Part shown: piece by piece, positions 10,273 to 22,600 of the stretch | Position numbering within the stretch: the first letter of the stretch is position 1 | Layout: the number at the start of each line of letters is the position of its first letter | Origin: Cyanocohniella sp. LLY | GTDB lineage: Bacteria > Cyanobacteriota > Cyanobacteriia > Cyanobacteriales > Nostocaceae | Length of the DNA: 55,891 nucleotides | Reading direction: 5' to 3' | Assembly: GCA_022241785.1 (NCBI GenBank) | Contig: JAKOMP010000007.1 | Span: 672 to 56,562, forward strand | Notes under the pieces: model-generated | Databases searched by the model: none | Told to the model about the DNA's origin: nothing | What the model saw: only the letters and a program-made list of their open reading frames with translations | Translations under genes and position numbers: made by a program

Positions 10273-10490
10273 TCTGGTTTTGGCATTGGATGGCTTTTCC
10301 CTTTGGGAGTTAGCTTCTCATGTGCTTCATAGCGCGTAACTATTTTCTGCCAGTCGTTGGGGTACAAATCTTGAAACTTCAGAATAAAATCCTCATCTGA
10401 ATGAGTTAGCTTTAAATTATTCAGTGTCTTTACAATCTTCTCTTCCTTTTTGACAAAAACTTGTCCTTTAGGTACTCTTGCTCTTGCCAT
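10266..10490 (-). CDS. Small conserved-looking hypothetical protein
   Basis: This 74-residue, lysine-rich protein begins MARARVPKGQVFVKKEEK and ends GKSHPMPKPEK. It has no signal peptide or membrane segment, and I do not recognise a domain. A ribosome binding site (GGAGG) lies about 8 bp before the ATG, which supports translation. Its last codons overlap the point where dienelactone hydrolase homology begins in another frame, so it sits exactly at a rearrangement junction. It may be part of the sequence that truncated that gene, or an old resident gene. Function unknown. Confidence 0.55.
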   Translation of the reverse strand: MARARVPKGQVFVKKEEKIVKTLNNLKLTHSDEDFILKFQDLYPNDWQKIVTRYEAHEKLTPKGKSHPMPKPEK

Positions 10491-10838
10491 AAATCCTCCA
10501 GTTCAGTAGCCCTACTCACATAATTTTATTACCAACCTAAAATGTCTTGATCGTAGCCTCCAAAGCAAGAAGATAGCTAACTATCCATTATGCGTAGAAT
10601 ATCGGTATAATCTTTTTCTAAATTTTAATATATCCAGCATTATAGCTACCTCATTTCTGGACATACGGAAAATTTCTTTTTTAAATCTCCGTGTGGTGAT
10701 TATACAGAATTTTTCCGTAAAACCGCCCTTTTTTCTTGTCTGGTAGCTTTTCGAGCGCTGATAATTCATATCTTTTCTTCTCGATTAGTATGTGCAGACC
10801 CCGTTAGATCATGCTCCTTCGGATCTGCCACCCGCCAA
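10491..10838. other. Intergenic region, no convincing gene
   Basis: About 350 bp between the small hypothetical gene and the terminator of the giant phosphatase gene. A 62-codon open frame at 10581-10769 (minus) has no family features and no clear ribosome binding site, so it is not called. A small AGATC/GATCT hairpin occurs around 10806-10825. Confidence 0.5.
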
Positions 10839-10881
10839 TAAAAAAATCAGAGCCACACCATCATAGGTATTGACTCTGATT
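10839..10881 (-). terminator. Rho-independent terminator of the giant phosphatase gene
   Basis: On the minus strand, just after the stop codon of the gene at 10906-19323, AATCAGAG (10874-10881) pairs with CTCTGATT (10845-10852). The partly paired inner sequence TCAATACC/GGTGTGG extends the hairpin, and a run of T follows immediately. Position and structure fit an intrinsic terminator ending the phosphorus-scavenging locus. Confidence 0.75.
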
Positions 10882-10905
10882 ACTATTTATGCGGTCAACT
10901 GTAGA

Positions 10906-13900
10906 TTAGGCAACAGTCAAATTAACTCGGACAATCATGTCGTTGTAATCTTTGTCGCTGTTATTTTGGAAATCTTCAAAGCCAAAGACATTATTGCCTA
11001 ACAAAGTAATGTGGTCTGCCTGGGTAGAATTAGCTCCCAAGAAGGGGAAGTAAACAGGGTTATCATTAATTGTGGCTGGAGTACCGTTGGCAATGATGAA
11101 TGGTGCAAACAACGAACCAGGTTCTAAGGTAGCGGTGTAAGTGGATGTGCGGCGGTTATTGGTTGTTAAATCAACACCAGCAACACGCCCATTCACCGCA
11201 GCTTGGGTATAACCATTCTCACCAGGAAGGATATCTGCGTTGCCGTCGCCGTTGATATCTATGCCGCCATTTTCATCAGTGACTCGATAGAAACTGACGT
11301 AGTTGTTAAAGGCTGCATCTCGATTAACTACAAACTCGGCTTGCACTGATTGTGTGATATTGCGTAAGTCGATTAGTTCAGATTGTGACCCACCTTGCAA
11401 ATTTGTACCTACAGGTAAAGATTGCTCGGTTGCTTGAATTTTTACCTCTAAGTCTTGGAAGGTTGAATTTCTTTGCGATCGCACTTGCCAAGCTAAAGAA
11501 AATTCATCGTTGCCTAAATCAGTAACTCTTTGAGTCGCAGCATCGGCAAATAGCACATCGTCAATGGAGACAACTCCCGCCTGGACTTCATCAGTTGTAC
11601 CATTGGGTACTACGTAGAATCTCAAATTATCACCAGAGTTAAACTCTAGTAAGCGGGTGATGTTATCTCTGCTAAAGCCACTAGGTAATCTATGAACCGC
11701 TGAGAAAATTGCTTGGGCGCGTTCTAAAGCAGCTTCAGCATATCCGGCTGCTCCTGGGGCAATACCATTGATAGTACCTGCGGCGTCATCTACTGTAAAC
11801 ACACCCAGTTCATTCACCTGATTTGGTCTAGTACTGGTGAGGCTGACTTGCAGTTGTGTGGTGTCACTTGTACCGCGAATTGTAAAGGTGTTGTTTTCAG
11901 GGTTACTTACCAAAGGTACATCGTTGTCGGCAATGGTGACGGTGGCCATATTCGATAAACCCAAGTCGTAATTCGGTTCATCTACAAGTTTAAGGATGAC
12001 GGTTTCCTCACCTTCTACCAAATCATCGTCTACTGGAATAACCTCGACATCTGCAAAAGTTTGACCAGCCAAGATAGTAGCAATACCAGTCAAGTTGTTG
12101 TAATCAACGCCATTAGTAGCAGTACCTTCAATGGTGTAGTTCACCGTCAAAGATTGGCTGGTATTACCTACGCGAGAAATGCGGAAAACTCCTGGTTCAT
12201 TACCTGCTTCTGCTGCGTCGGGAACCTTAGCCGCAATACTCACTACAGGGGTAGCTAAATTCAGTGGCTTATCTAAACCTAAAAGAATGATTTCGTTGTT
12301 GTCGATCAAAGGCGGTCTGCCGACTGAGAAGGGATAGTTATTATCGTTAGTTAGTAGCAGTGTATTTTCATCGATGACTACTACAGCTTCGATAGTGACG
12401 AAGGGGAAGGTAAATTTAGTGTCGCCATCTTGGTTTAAATCATTGGGGTCACTGATATTCAGTAAATCAACGATTTCTTCTTTGGGGACAAACCCATTGG
12501 CATCTTTTTGGGATAAGTCAATTTTGAATACCTTCTTGAATTGGGCTTCGGGGCCTTGACGTCCATCACGTTCAATTACCAGATATTCATTTTCGTTGAC
12601 TACCGTTAACGCACCGATCGCATGGTTAGATTCTTCCATACGATAGTATCCGGCTATACCTTTATATTCTTTGGATTCGGCATCAAATTCGTAGATGCGT
12701 AAGGAATTTGGCGGGTCACCTAAAACAGTTCCTTCCAGCATGGGATAGATGGTTTTCTTATCCAAGCTAATGGCCATGCCTTCAAATCCGCGAGAACGGG
12801 CCAAGTTGGAGAATACTGGGTCACCGATGAATTGTTGCAGAACTAGGCTATTTGTACCAGGGAAATCGCTGAAGAAACCATCAACGCCTAACTCCAGGAA
12901 CTGTTCATATTCTGCTTTGGGGTCGCCTTCATAGTTGGGTGCGAGGAAGACATCTTCATCACGGAAGGTGTAAGGATGTAAGAGTAAGCCAGCTGCATGG
13001 GCATCTTCTACCAAGGTTGTCGGTTCTTGGAGTACTCCACCTGCACCAGCCGGAACAATTAAGCGCTTATTGGGGCCAATACCTGCGGCATAGGTGGCGA
13101 TCGCAGCTAGTTCTGTGGGTTTGGTAAGGTCGCCATAAGTACGCGGGTCACCACTAACTGTAAAGTCATAAGGTCTGCCGTTAGCACCACCAAGTAACTG
13201 AACTAGAGGAATATTAACATCAGCATCTGGCATGATGGAAAATTTCAATTCCTGGAGATTACCCACCTCGAAGGACTGAATAAATGTCCGGTTGGGGTCT
13301 GTGAAGTCATTGGTTACCAGAGTATCAACAATCATCTGACCTAAATTCATGTTGATGGGTGAACCATCTAAAAGTGTGCCTTCACTGGCGAAGAAGGTGG
13401 GGTGTTTGGTTTCGGGATAAATGCCAATTATCCGCCCGGTTTCAGCTTCGACTTGCTTGACCAAATCGATGATTTCTTCCAGAGTAGGAACTTTCAACCC
13501 ATCACCGTCAAAGTTGGTTCCCCGTAGTTCTGGTAGACGTTCAATAGAGTTGAGGGTTTTGATTTCTTCTAAGGTGAAGTCTTCGCTAAACCAACCTCTG
13601 ATAGTGCGACCATCGATAACTTTGGTAGTAAAACGGTCAGCAAATTCTGGACGTTCGTTAACATCAGTGCTGGTGTCAGTTCTGTTTACCGAACCATCTT
13701 CATTGAGAATTGCCAAGGCATTTTCGTGACGGGCGATTAAATGTCCATCTTTGGTGGGTACTAAGTCTGGTTCAATGAAATCTGCACCATCGGCGATCGC
13801 CAGCTTGTATGCTTCTAAGGTGTGTTCGGGACGGGAACCACTAGCCCCACGATGTCCAATTACTAAAGGTGCAGAACCATCCAAGGTGGCAAATTCAGGT

Positions 13901-16900
13901 GGTAGTAAAGCCGGGCTGTCAGGGGAAATGACCAACTCACCAGTCAATTGATCCCGGACTTGATTTCCTGTACCGGGGAAGTCTGTGAAGTAGCCATCAA
14001 TACCTAAATTGATGAATTGTATGTATTCTAAGGCTGGATTGTTGTTGTAGTCGGCGGCTAGAAAACGTTCTTCGTTGCGGAAGGTATAAGGATGTACCAC
14101 TAAGCCTGAGGCGTGGGCATCTTGGACTAAAGTTGTGGGTGCAGTCAGGGTTTTATCGGCATCGTTAACAACGCCATCACCATTGACATCATCGGCTTGA
14201 CCGTCACCATTTAAATCTACACCCTCAACGGAAACAATCATCCGCTTCCAGGGGCCAATACCAGATGCGTAACTGGCAATTTCTTGTAACCCTTCTGGTG
14301 TTCGCAGGTCAGCATAGGTGCGGGTATCGCCACTGACGACAAAATCATAAGGTTGAGTTTCAATCAGGGAACCATCGAGATTGATACCGCCAGCATCCAA
14401 TAACTGAACTAAAGGAATGTCTGTGAGTTCGCTGAGTTTCTGGAGATTGGCAACTTCAAAGGATTGGATATAAATCCGGGATGGGTCAGTGAATCCAGTT
14501 TTTTCTAAAGTTTCTAGTAGTGGTTCTTCCAGTGACAAACCTAGTTCATCGTGGAAAGTGGGGTGTTTTGTTTCTGGGTAAATGCCGATTTTTTTGCCTG
14601 TGTGGGCCTCGATGTCTTGAACTAATTGAATGATTTCCTCAAAGGTGGCAATTTCGTAAACCCCGTTAAACACCTGCGTCCGGAAGTCTTGGGGCATAAT
14701 CGCCCGCAGAGTCTTGATTTCCGCTAGGGTAAAGTCAGAAGCAAAGAAACCTTCTTCGGCGACACCATCAATGATTTTTGTCGTGAAGCGATCGCTAAAT
14801 TCTGGACGTGAGGCGACATCGGTGGTAGCAATTAAATTAGGTTCGTGACGGGCAATTAATACGCCATCTTTCGTAGCCACCAAGTCAGGCTCGATAAAAT
14901 CAGCACCTCGTTCAATTGCCAGTTTATACGCACCTAATGTATGTTCTGGTAGTTCCCCACTGGCTCCCCGGTGTCCAATGACAATGGGTGGTTGTCCATC
15001 TAGGGTATTTAAAGTTACATAATTTGGTGTATCGATGGGGGCTTCTAACAACTTACCTGTAGCATCAAAGTGTAACAAGTAAGGGCCAAACTCCTCACCA
15101 ATCCAGAAAGTACCATCGGCTGCGACTACCAAAGATTCTGGGTCAAAGTCTGAACCAGTTAATAAACGCTCAGTGGTATTTTCGTTGATAATCTCAAAAG
15201 GAATTTTCTTGTCTGGGTCAGATAGTTGCACAAAATCCAACACATTGACAGTAGCATCACCACCCTCAGCACTGCGGAAGTTGGGATCAGCACGATAAAT
15301 CCGCAGTAAGTAATCGGGACTATTAGCTTTATTGCCATATCCGTTGTCAGACAACAACCAGAAGGAACTGTCATCAGCTACCTGAACAGCGCTAAATCCT
15401 TGAATTGGCTGTTTAGCAAAGGGGATATTTCGGCCATTGGTCGTACCTGTGATGGCTGTACCAGATGGCGGGCCTTCAGCAAAGGTATCAGCCGGGAGGG
15501 AAGCAAAACCTTTGAGGGTGACTTGGGGGGCTGCATTTAAATTCACTGAAACTTGATTATTTTCAGGATTGGGATCATTAGGAAATGCTGAGGATACTTG
15601 TGCGGTACTCATAATTACACCTGTTGTATTTGCTTGGACTGTGATTTCCAGCGTGCGACTGAGATTGGCCGAGATTATTCCGACATCCCAGATACCTGTT
15701 GCGTTGTCATAGCTTCCTTGTTCAGCTGTTGCAGAGATAAAACTTACTTCTGGGGGTAACAAATTAGTTACTTGTACACCGCTAGCAAAACCTGGCCCTT
15801 GGTTGTTGAGGGTAAGAGTTAATGTCACCTCATCTCCTATTTGGGGATGGGGATTATCTACGGTTTTGCTTAACTCTAAATCGGCTAAAGTGTTGGGATT
15901 GCGGGGATTATAACTTGTGGTATCAATGGTGAGGGGTACAGGAAAGATACTTGCAATGTTTTCCCAAGGTACTAACTTGAAATTAGTACTGATATTTTCA
16001 TCATCAACAATGGTGGCGGGTTCATTATTACCATCTTGGGTGACAAATAAACCATAGGGGAAGTTGGGGCCAAGAGGTACGTTAATGACATCTGCACCAT
16101 CGGAACTTTGTACACCATCAATTCCGCCATTATTACCCACAGCGAAACTGCCGACATATTCGTTCTTGCCTTCACGGGTGTAGGCTACAAAGGTATCGTC
16201 ACCTTGGCTGGAAACTAATAAGTAACCTGTACCGTTAGCACCGTAATAAATCGTCAATCCTTCTACATCGTCGGTGAGATATTGACCACCCAAGGCTTTG
16301 ACAATATCAATTAATTCACCGCTAGTATCACCATCTGGTTCTGCGAAAAACTTCCAGATGCCAACATCTTCTTGGCCGATGTAGAGGTAGCCTTTTTCTT
16401 GGTCTGCTACCATTCCCTCAGTTTGGGGAGTGAGTCCTTCTACGGTGGGTAAAGTAAACTCTCGTACTCTTTCAATACCTACATTGCCGCTACCTGTATC
16501 AATCAATTTGTACTGGGCGACATCCCCTGTTTGCCGACGATTAGCAAAGACATAGTAATCATTGGTGAGGGGACTACGGTAAAAAGCAATACCGTAAGCG
16601 CTGCGAGATGAGACAGCATAAGGGGGGCTGAAGGGTTCAGATTGAAAGAGTGTCCCCAGATTAACATCGGTGATATCTTCTAAGTATTCTCCTGGTGTAT
16701 TGGGATTAGGGTTAATTCTAAAAAATACCAGTGTATCGTTTTGGCGATCGCTTGCGACAGCAATATCAACAGATTCGCCACCTAACTGAAAGCCATACTG
16801 TAAGTCAACGTTGTTGTAGCGGATACCGCCAGGGTTGACTTCCTGCAATAAATTCCCGCCTAAGTCGTAAACTCGTAGTCCCCCATGTTTTACGGCTGTG

Positions 16901-19323
16901 AGGATTAAACTATCAGCAGCGTTATCAGGATTAACATAGATGGCGGGATCATCAGCATCAGGACTTTGGTCTACAGGTAATCTGGGGTCATCCAATAAAT
17001 CAGGACGAGTTTCGACTGTGGGTGCAGCTGTGGGAATGAGGTCTGCACTTAAAGTCAAAATTTGGGTGAATTGTGTCTGACTAAAGTTGTTATCACTGAC
17101 CAACACAATGGACTGACGACCATCTTCTAGTGTGGGGCCAAAAGCTAAACCTTCGATGTTATCTAATCCAGTCTCTAGATTTAAATCATCGAGATTCAAC
17201 AGCAAACGTTTTTGGGCGGGTTGAATAGCGGCTAATTGTTCCTCACTTAAATCATTCAGGGAATCGTAGAAGCTAATATCAGTTGCACCTTGCAAACTAA
17301 CTTCGTAGATTTTGATAGTGTTACCCACACCCACAGCAAAAGAGCGTTCTAATGCTAATAAAGTGCCGCGGTTATCGATGGCGAGTAAGTCTACTAAACC
17401 ATTGTCACTAAAGCCCGTTTCCGGTATTGGTGGTACAGCCACCGGGTCTGTAATGTAGAGATATTCTTTTTCTGGCTGACTGGACAACAAGTTGTATTGT
17501 AAAATCCGAGAAGGGCTACTGCTAGTCACCGAAGCGCGATCGCCATCCTGAATCAAGGCGTTTTCGGTAGCAGTGTATAGAGTTTTTTGGTTTGGTGTGA
17601 TAGTCAGACTTTCAAAAGCTAAATTATTCCGCACCCCAGAGATGTGGGTATCGCCAGCATCGATAATGCCGTTACCGTTGGTGTCTTCAATAACTGGTAA
17701 AAATTTATCTGGTACAGGTAAAGAACGGATTTTTTCGCCTGTTAAAGAGAACTCTTTAATGAAGGGGTCACTGATTCGACCTGCATTAATATTGACTTCA
17801 CCTTCCGACGAAACAAAAATTGTCCCATCTTGAGTTAAAGCAATACCTTCGGGGTCGATAGTTAAAGCCGCAAAGAAGTTACCGTCAGCGTCTTGCAGGG
17901 GAGTAGCATTGGTAAACGTCACCCCAGATGTTTCAGGGTCAAGAGTAAAAGTATAGAAACGGGCTGGGCCATTTTGCGAGCGATCGTCTGAGATAGAGTA
18001 GTAAAGATTATTCGCCGCATCATAAGTTACACCAGACAATCCCCCCATTGGTGTGGCTACACCGTTTACCGTTCCTGCTGCACCAGGGGGAATAAAGCCT
18101 GTGGTAAAAGTAGTTTGTCCTGCAAATCTGACATCCCGGAGAGTTTTACCGCCTTCCGTTGGGCCAGCCTGCACATCAACCCATACTAAACGATGGTCAG
18201 AACTAGGGAAGGGAAAAGTCCCGACTAAGGAGAAATTGGGGTCAGTGTTTACAGGCCAGAAAACGCCTGAGTTGCTAATTTGCAAATCAGCATTAGGTAG
18301 CACATAGTCAGCCCGCAAATTACCAGGCTGAGTATCAGCAAAATCCGCAGTATCAAAAGCCGGGTTGCCTTGATGGAGAAGGTTAATACCTCCTTGTAAA
18401 GCCGATTGTTGCACACCACCAGCACTGCTGGGGATGAAATTAGTATTAACGTCGGGATTCTGTAGTAACTGAAGAATGGCATTATCAAAACTGTCACCAT
18501 CAAAAGGATCGGCGTTCTGGTCACCCATGATCACAAAGCGGGAACCAGGAGTTAAACCACCGAGTTGATCTAGATCATCATAGATATAATCGCCTTGTTC
18601 TGGTGTAATGTAGTCTACCCAAAAGCGGATTTCGTCATGGTTACGTTTGCCGTTGCGGTCTTCTGGCCCATCAAATACCGGGGGTGTGGGATGACTGGCT
18701 AAGACGTGAATGATTTCGCCGTTGACTTGAATGGGTATATCCCAATGACTTTTAGAAGACAGACGTAATATTTCTTGTTCTTCAGGTGAATACCAAGGAG
18801 TGTCAGAATCAGGTAAGGCGATCGCAGATAATAAAGAATCTGGCATATCCTGCCAAAGAAAGTTTTGGAAGGTACGGACATTCTCTGTGTCAATGGGATA
18901 TTTGGATAGTAATAACATCCCATACTGACCAGGGTAATCGCCAAATCCGAAGGCATCATTACCGTATCCTGGTGCGCCTGGGGTGGTAACGACAACGCCA
19001 TTGTTATCTAAGTCAAACCCAGAGGGAATACCTGTATTGGAGGGTGCAATGTAGAAGTAGGGATATTCTACGGGAGTGACACCGTTTTGACTCACAGCTA
19101 GGTAGTTTTCTAGGAATAATTGAACAGCTTGGGTGGGATTTTCGGTGAAATAGTCAAACTCATTGATGAGTAGGACATCTGGGTGATTGCGCTGAATGAT
19201 TTCTGCAACAGCTTGGGCTTGAGGATTGTCAGGGGTAGATAAATCGCTGACTAACTGGCCATCGGTGTTGCGATTGAGGGAAGCATTGAATTGGGAAAAG
19301 CGAATTGTACTGGTAGTTACCAT
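10906..19323 (-). CDS. Multi-enzyme phosphatase: nuclease, phytases, two GDPDs
   Basis: This 2805-residue protein is probably secreted and scavenges organic phosphorus. Domains in order: endonuclease/exonuclease/phosphatase fold (1-385; GDQNADP near 268, SSDHRLVW near 374); esterase-like-phytase domain (392-760); beta-propeller phytase (770-1125; [11 protein letters not shown]); DUF11 (1145-1260); the first half of a second esterase-like-phytase domain (1266-1440; [25 protein letters not shown]); two glycerophosphodiester phosphodiesterase domains inserted into it (from 1445, [12 protein letters not shown]; from 1815, [12 protein letters not shown]; both with EPDL and RHE metal/catalytic residues); its second half (2160-2350; [18 protein letters not shown]); Calx-beta (2355-2465); and a C-terminal module (2475-2805) ending in a DUF4114-like segment. 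No Sec signal peptide is seen at the N-terminus, so type I secretion through the C-terminus is inferred. A Pho box lies about 250 bp upstream, predicting induction by phosphate starvation. Confidence 0.9.
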   Translation of the reverse strand: MVTTSTIRFSQFNASLNRNTDGQLVSDLSTPDNPQAQAVAEIIQRNHPDVLLINEFDYFTENPTQAVQLFLENYLAVSQNGVTPVEYPYFYIAPSNTGIPSGFDLDNNGVVVTTPGAPGYGNDAFGFGDYPGQYGMLLLSKYPIDTENVRTFQNFLWQDMPDSLLSAIALPDSDTPWYSPEEQEILRLSSKSHWDIPIQVNGEIIHVLASHPTPPVFDGPEDRNGKRNHDEIRFWVDYITPEQGDYIYDDLDQLGGLTPGSRFVIMGDQNADPFDGDSFDNAILQLLQNPDVNTNFIPSSAGGVQQSALQGGINLLHQGNPAFDTADFADTQPGNLRADYVLPNADLQISNSGVFWPVNTDPNFSLVGTFPFPSSDHRLVWVDVQAGPTEGGKTLRDVRFAGQTTFTTGFIPPGAAGTVNGVATPMGGLSGVTYDAANNLYYSISDDRSQNGPARFYTFTLDPETSGVTFTNATPLQDADGNFFAALTIDPEGIALTQDGTIFVSSEGEVNINAGRISDPFIKEFSLTGEKIRSLPVPDKFLPVIEDTNGNGIIDAGDTHISGVRNNLAFESLTITPNQKTLYTATENALIQDGDRASVTSSSPSRILQYNLLSSQPEKEYLYITDPVAVPPIPETGFSDNGLVDLLAIDNRGTLLALERSFAVGVGNTIKIYEVSLQGATDISFYDSLNDLSEEQLAAIQPAQKRLLLNLDDLNLETGLDNIEGLAFGPTLEDGRQSIVLVSDNNFSQTQFTQILTLSADLIPTAAPTVETRPDLLDDPRLPVDQSPDADDPAIYVNPDNAADSLILTAVKHGGLRVYDLGGNLLQEVNPGGIRYNNVDLQYGFQLGGESVDIAVASDRQNDTLVFFRINPNPNTPGEYLEDITDVNLGTLFQSEPFSPPYAVSSRSAYGIAFYRSPLTNDYYVFANRRQTGDVAQYKLIDTGSGNVGIERVREFTLPTVEGLTPQTEGMVADQEKGYLYIGQEDVGIWKFFAEPDGDTSGELIDIVKALGGQYLTDDVEGLTIYYGANGTGYLLVSSQGDDTFVAYTREGKNEYVGSFAVGNNGGIDGVQSSDGADVINVPLGPNFPYGLFVTQDGNNEPATIVDDENISTNFKLVPWENIASIFPVPLTIDTTSYNPRNPNTLADLELSKTVDNPHPQIGDEVTLTLTLNNQGPGFASGVQVTNLLPPEVSFISATAEQGSYDNATGIWDVGIISANLSRTLEITVQANTTGVIMSTAQVSSAFPNDPNPENNQVSVNLNAAPQVTLKGFASLPADTFAEGPPSGTAITGTTNGRNIPFAKQPIQGFSAVQVADDSSFWLLSDNGYGNKANSPDYLLRIYRADPNFRSAEGGDATVNVLDFVQLSDPDKKIPFEIINENTTERLLTGSDFDPESLVVAADGTFWIGEEFGPYLLHFDATGKLLEAPIDTPNYVTLNTLDGQPPIVIGHRGASGELPEHTLGAYKLAIERGADFIEPDLVATKDGVLIARHEPNLIATTDVASRPEFSDRFTTKIIDGVAEEGFFASDFTLAEIKTLRAIMPQDFRTQVFNGVYEIATFEEIIQLVQDIEAHTGKKIGIYPETKHPTFHDELGLSLEEPLLETLEKTGFTDPSRIYIQSFEVANLQKLSELTDIPLVQLLDAGGINLDGSLIETQPYDFVVSGDTRTYADLRTPEGLQEIASYASGIGPWKRMIVSVEGVDLNGDGQADDVNGDGVVNDADKTLTAPTTLVQDAHASGLVVHPYTFRNEERFLAADYNNNPALEYIQFINLGIDGYFTDFPGTGNQVRDQLTGELVISPDSPALLPPEFATLDGSAPLVIGHRGASGSRPEHTLEAYKLAIADGADFIEPDLVPTKDGHLIARHENALAILNEDGSVNRTDTSTDVNERPEFADRFTTKVIDGRTIRGWFSEDFTLEEIKTLNSIERLPELRGTNFDGDGLKVPTLEEIIDLVKQVEAETGRIIGIYPETKHPTFFASEGTLLDGSPINMNLGQMIVDTLVTNDFTDPNRTFIQSFEVGNLQELKFSIMPDADVNIPLVQLLGGANGRPYDFTVSGDPRTYGDLTKPTELAAIATYAAGIGPNKRLIVPAGAGGVLQEPTTLVEDAHAAGLLLHPYTFRDEDVFLAPNYEGDPKAEYEQFLELGVDGFFSDFPGTNSLVLQQFIGDPVFSNLARSRGFEGMAISLDKKTIYPMLEGTVLGDPPNSLRIYEFDAESKEYKGIAGYYRMEESNHAIGALTVVNENEYLVIERDGRQGPEAQFKKVFKIDLSQKDANGFVPKEEIVDLLNISDPNDLNQDGDTKFTFPFVTIEAVVVIDENTLLLTNDNNYPFSVGRPPLIDNNEIILLGLDKPLNLATPVVSIAAKVPDAAEAGNEPGVFRISRVGNTSQSLTVNYTIEGTATNGVDYNNLTGIATILAGQTFADVEVIPVDDDLVEGEETVILKLVDEPNYDLGLSNMATVTIADNDVPLVSNPENNTFTIRGTSDTTQLQVSLTSTRPNQVNELGVFTVDDAAGTINGIAPGAAGYAEAALERAQAIFSAVHRLPSGFSRDNITRLLEFNSGDNLRFYVVPNGTTDEVQAGVVSIDDVLFADAATQRVTDLGNDEFSLAWQVRSQRNSTFQDLEVKIQATEQSLPVGTNLQGGSQSELIDLRNITQSVQAEFVVNRDAAFNNYVSFYRVTDENGGIDINGDGNADILPGENGYTQAAVNGRVAGVDLTTNNRRTSTYTATLEPGSLFAPFIIANGTPATINDNPVYFPFLGANSTQADHITLLGNNVFGFEDFQNNSDKDYNDMIVRVNLTVA

Positions 19324-19362
19324 TGGTTAATTGTGGTAGATGAGAATGCCTACAGTGAAAAA

Positions 19363-19395
19363 GCAGGGGAGCAGAGGGACAGGGGAGCAGGGGAG
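19363..19395. repeat. Degenerate GGGGAGCAG tandem repeat
   Basis: Purine-rich units of the type CAGGGGAG recur in tandem here, like the short tandem repeats scattered through heterocystous cyanobacterial genomes. It lies in the leader of the giant phosphatase gene, about 40 bp upstream of its start. A plus-strand open frame through it is not a gene. Confidence 0.6.
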
Positions 19396-19426
19396 AAAAA
19401 CCACCCACAAGGAAAGGAGTGGGGTT

Positions 19427-19469
19427 TCTCTACGAGACGCTGCGCGTAGCTTGCTTCTCCGTAGGAGTA
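19427..19469. repeat. Palindromic cyanobacterial repeat in the leader
   Basis: The sequence contains CTACGAGACGCTGCGCGTAG and GCTTCTCCGTAGGAGTA, with internal complementarity (CTACG/CGTAG, CTCC/GGAG). This is the style of the short palindromic repeats dispersed in Nostoc-type genomes. It lies between the Pho box and the start codon of the giant phosphatase gene, so it would be transcribed in the leader RNA. Confidence 0.55.
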
Positions 19470-19571
19470 CAACCAAGAGAGCAAGGGAGCTATCGCCCAC
19501 AATTCCACTCGGCTTTAAACCTTATCTTTTGGTAAATTTACTTATGCAGATATACACAAGCTATCTCGGTA

Positions 19572-19601
19572 ATATTAAGAAACAGCTAGCAAATGGTTAA
19601 A
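19572..19601 (-). promoter_or_regulatory. Pho box upstream of the giant phosphatase gene
   Basis: On the minus strand three octamers, TTTAACCA, GCTAGCTG and CTTAATAT, are each separated by TTT, giving the 11-bp period of cyanobacterial Pho boxes. These are tandem YTTAAYYW-like octamers with 3-bp spacers, bound by the SphR/PhoB response regulator. The outer octamers fit best and the middle one is weak. The layout and middle octamer match the box at 30172-30201 almost exactly. It lies about 250 bp upstream of the start. Confidence 0.8.
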
Positions 19602-19680
19602 ACCAAAAATCCAAAATTGTGTAACAATCCCACGGTTAACTTCTGTCTCCGTAGGATTGTCAGGAATAATACTTAGTAAG

Positions 19681-22600
19681 CTATGCAATCACAGTCAGAC
19701 TGCTACTAGTCAGGGCTGCTTGATTAGATAACTGGACTATTTGAACTTTTGCTGTACTACCAACCCCATCTTCATCAAAGTAGAGGTTACCTGTGGTTTG
19801 GTCGTATATCAGGCGATCGCTTGCGGTGACAGCACTGCTACCTAGACGGAATAAACCAGGGTCAAGTGTACCCAAGGCTTGGTTAAGTCCAAATTCTGAT
19901 TGGGAAATCAAGATGGTATCTTGTCCCACTTTGAAGTCGGTAATAGTGTCAAATTCTCCTGTGCGAGTGTCACTGAGATAGAAGCGATCGCGTCCGTTAC
20001 CGCCAGTTAATAAGTCATATCCTTTACCACCAACTAGCAGGTCATCGCCATTACCACCGATTAAAGTATCATTACCATCGCCGCCATAAAGGGTGTCATC
20101 GCCGTTACCACCATCTAAGTAGTCGTTGCCGTCACCACCATACATGATGTCATTGCCGTTACCACCTAGTAAGGTATCATTACCCCTGTCACCGTAGAGG
20201 ATATCGTTACCATTTCCACCTTCAATTAAATCATTGCCATCGCCGCCATAGAGGGTGTCATTACCGTTACCACCCCTCAAGGTATCATTACCAGCTAAAC
20301 CCCGGATAATATCATTGCCATTGGTGCCAACGAGGTTATCATCACCTGGAGTGCCAATAATTCCGCCACCGACAGCTTTAATTGCCACGTTCACCGATGC
20401 TGTGGCTGTACCGCCTTTACCATCGCTAATAGTGTAAGTGAAATTATCGCTACCCACATAGCCACCATCTGGGGTGTAAAGAATTAAGTCATCAGCAAAG
20501 TTGTTCGGTGTAGCATTGTCATTGATTACGGCAATACCATTAACTGGTGTAGATACTAATGTGATTTGCAGCGGATCATTATTGAAATCGCTGTCATTAG
20601 CGAGGACGTTAATGTTAACGGCAGTGTTTTCATCGGTAATGGCGATATCGTCGATGGCTACAGGGGCCGTGTTTAAGTTCAGTCCCACAACTACCGGGTC
20701 ATGGTCTGAAGAACGGAAGGGATCAGGATTATATAAGCTGTTGATTTGTGATGGTGACTTGAAGTTGGTGTTGTAGTCGATAACGTTGGGTTCATCAGCA
20801 TTAATATGCCATTTGGCAGCACCAGATACTTGGGCTGTGAGAGAATCATTAGCTAATGCATGATCTAAGGAACCCCACTGACCATCGAAGACATAAGAGT
20901 AGGAGGTATGGGGAACCAGATTGGTATATCCGGCATTTTCCAAAGCCTTAATGGGGTCTTCTTTGGCATAGGCATTGATGTCACCCATAATCATGTAGTC
21001 TGGGTCATTAGTACCTGTGGGATTTGTCGCTAACCATGTTGCTAAATCTTGGGATGCACGAGTCCGTGTCCCATTAGATAAACCTTGACCGTCGCCTACA
21101 TCAGCATCACCCGGATTTCCAGAACTAGAACCCTTGGATTTAAAGTGATTGACAACTGCGGTAAATTCTTCACCGATGGAGTTTTGCAGGAAGGTCTGCG
21201 CTAGAGGTTTACGGTTATTGTTATCAAATGAACCTTGACCAAAACCATCAGGAACTGTGGCGGCTGCACCTACAGGGGTAATGCTACCAGGTTTGTAAAT
21301 AAAACCCACTGCGATCGCATCCGTACCCAATTGTGGTAATCCTGGATCGATCAAGGCATAAGTACCAGCACCAGCAGCTGCATTGAGTCCATTGACTAAA
21401 TCTTGAATGGCGCTGTTTGCACCGTAACCATCATTCTCGATTTCAATCAGACCGACAACATCAGCATTTAACCCCAAAATTGATGCAATTGTCTTATCAC
21501 GTTGACGGTTAAACTCAGTTAGGTTTTCTGCACCCCGTTGTTCAGGACTGGTGAAGCCGCTACCCATGCCGTTACCGTTAAAGTAATTGAGGACATTGAA
21601 GCTAGCAACTGTTAACGTCCCACCGACATTTGGTGTAGTTTCTGGACGGGGATTAGCTGGTGTAAAGTCTACTCCAGTAGAGGTTTGCACACGATAACCT
21701 TCAAACCGATGGTCTAAAACCCCAGTGATACTAGCAACAGTATCACCACCACGCAGAGTATTAGTTGCACTTAAAGGTTGACCACCACGACCAAAAATAA
21801 TTGGTTCGGGGTTTTGTGTCGCGCGACCGTCATCTAAGATAATTCTGCGTGTGGCAATATCCTGTAAGTAAGCATTGTAACCAGCAACGCTGGGGTCATT
21901 GAATTGGGTGTATTGTTCCAGCCTTGCATCTGTACCTGGTTGGTTACTAGGGCCAGTTGCTGAAAGTACCGCTTGACCAAAACGACCGAGTTGGAAATGT
22001 TCGGTGACAGTTAAATCTCCACTAGTAGCGCTGATGTTGACTAGCATTCCTTCGTAACGTTCTAAGTCGGCAACGCTGGTTACAGGGAACTGAATAGTAG
22101 TAGCTGTGGGTATAATATCTGCACCCAAGTTAATTAAATTACTGACTTGGGATAGTTGGGTAAGGCTACTAGTGTTACCACCACTACTGCTGCTAAATTC
22201 GCTCACATTTCCCGTTACCCGGACTTTATCGCCCACGCTACCAGAGAACAGTCCTGTGGGGTCAAAAACAAAGATACCTTCAGATGTTGTGGGGTCATCA
22301 TCGGTTTCTGCATCTTCTTCTTGCACAAAGAAGCCACTCAATCCAGAACCACCGGGGAATGCTGCCACCACAATGCCTTCAATAGTACGAATGCCACCAA
22401 ACGCCGCTTCAAATGCTGTACCACTACCTTGAATTTGGTGAATTTTGGTAACGGTGAGGGGAACGTCGTTGTCGGTAATGGTAGCGGCGACTGAACCAAT
22501 GTTAATGCCGTTATAGTTTGTATCATTACTAGTTACAGTATGAGTAATTACACTAGCATGAGTACCTTCTACTAAATCATCATCAACGGCCGTGACTGTC

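Noticed and set aside
10581-10769. 62-codon minus-strand open frame
   Set aside because: No convincing ribosome site, no domain pattern and low-complexity basic composition in an AT-rich intergenic region.
19340-19600. 86-codon plus-strand open frame upstream of the giant phosphatase gene
   Set aside because: It consists of tandem and palindromic repeats and ends inside the Pho box; it is not protein-like.
19681-20370. Dense regular repeats in this stretch looked like a possible array
   Set aside because: They are the DNA of RTX nonapeptide codons and the following C-terminal tail of the nuclease, with 18- or 27-base coding periodicity and no CRISPR-type spacers.
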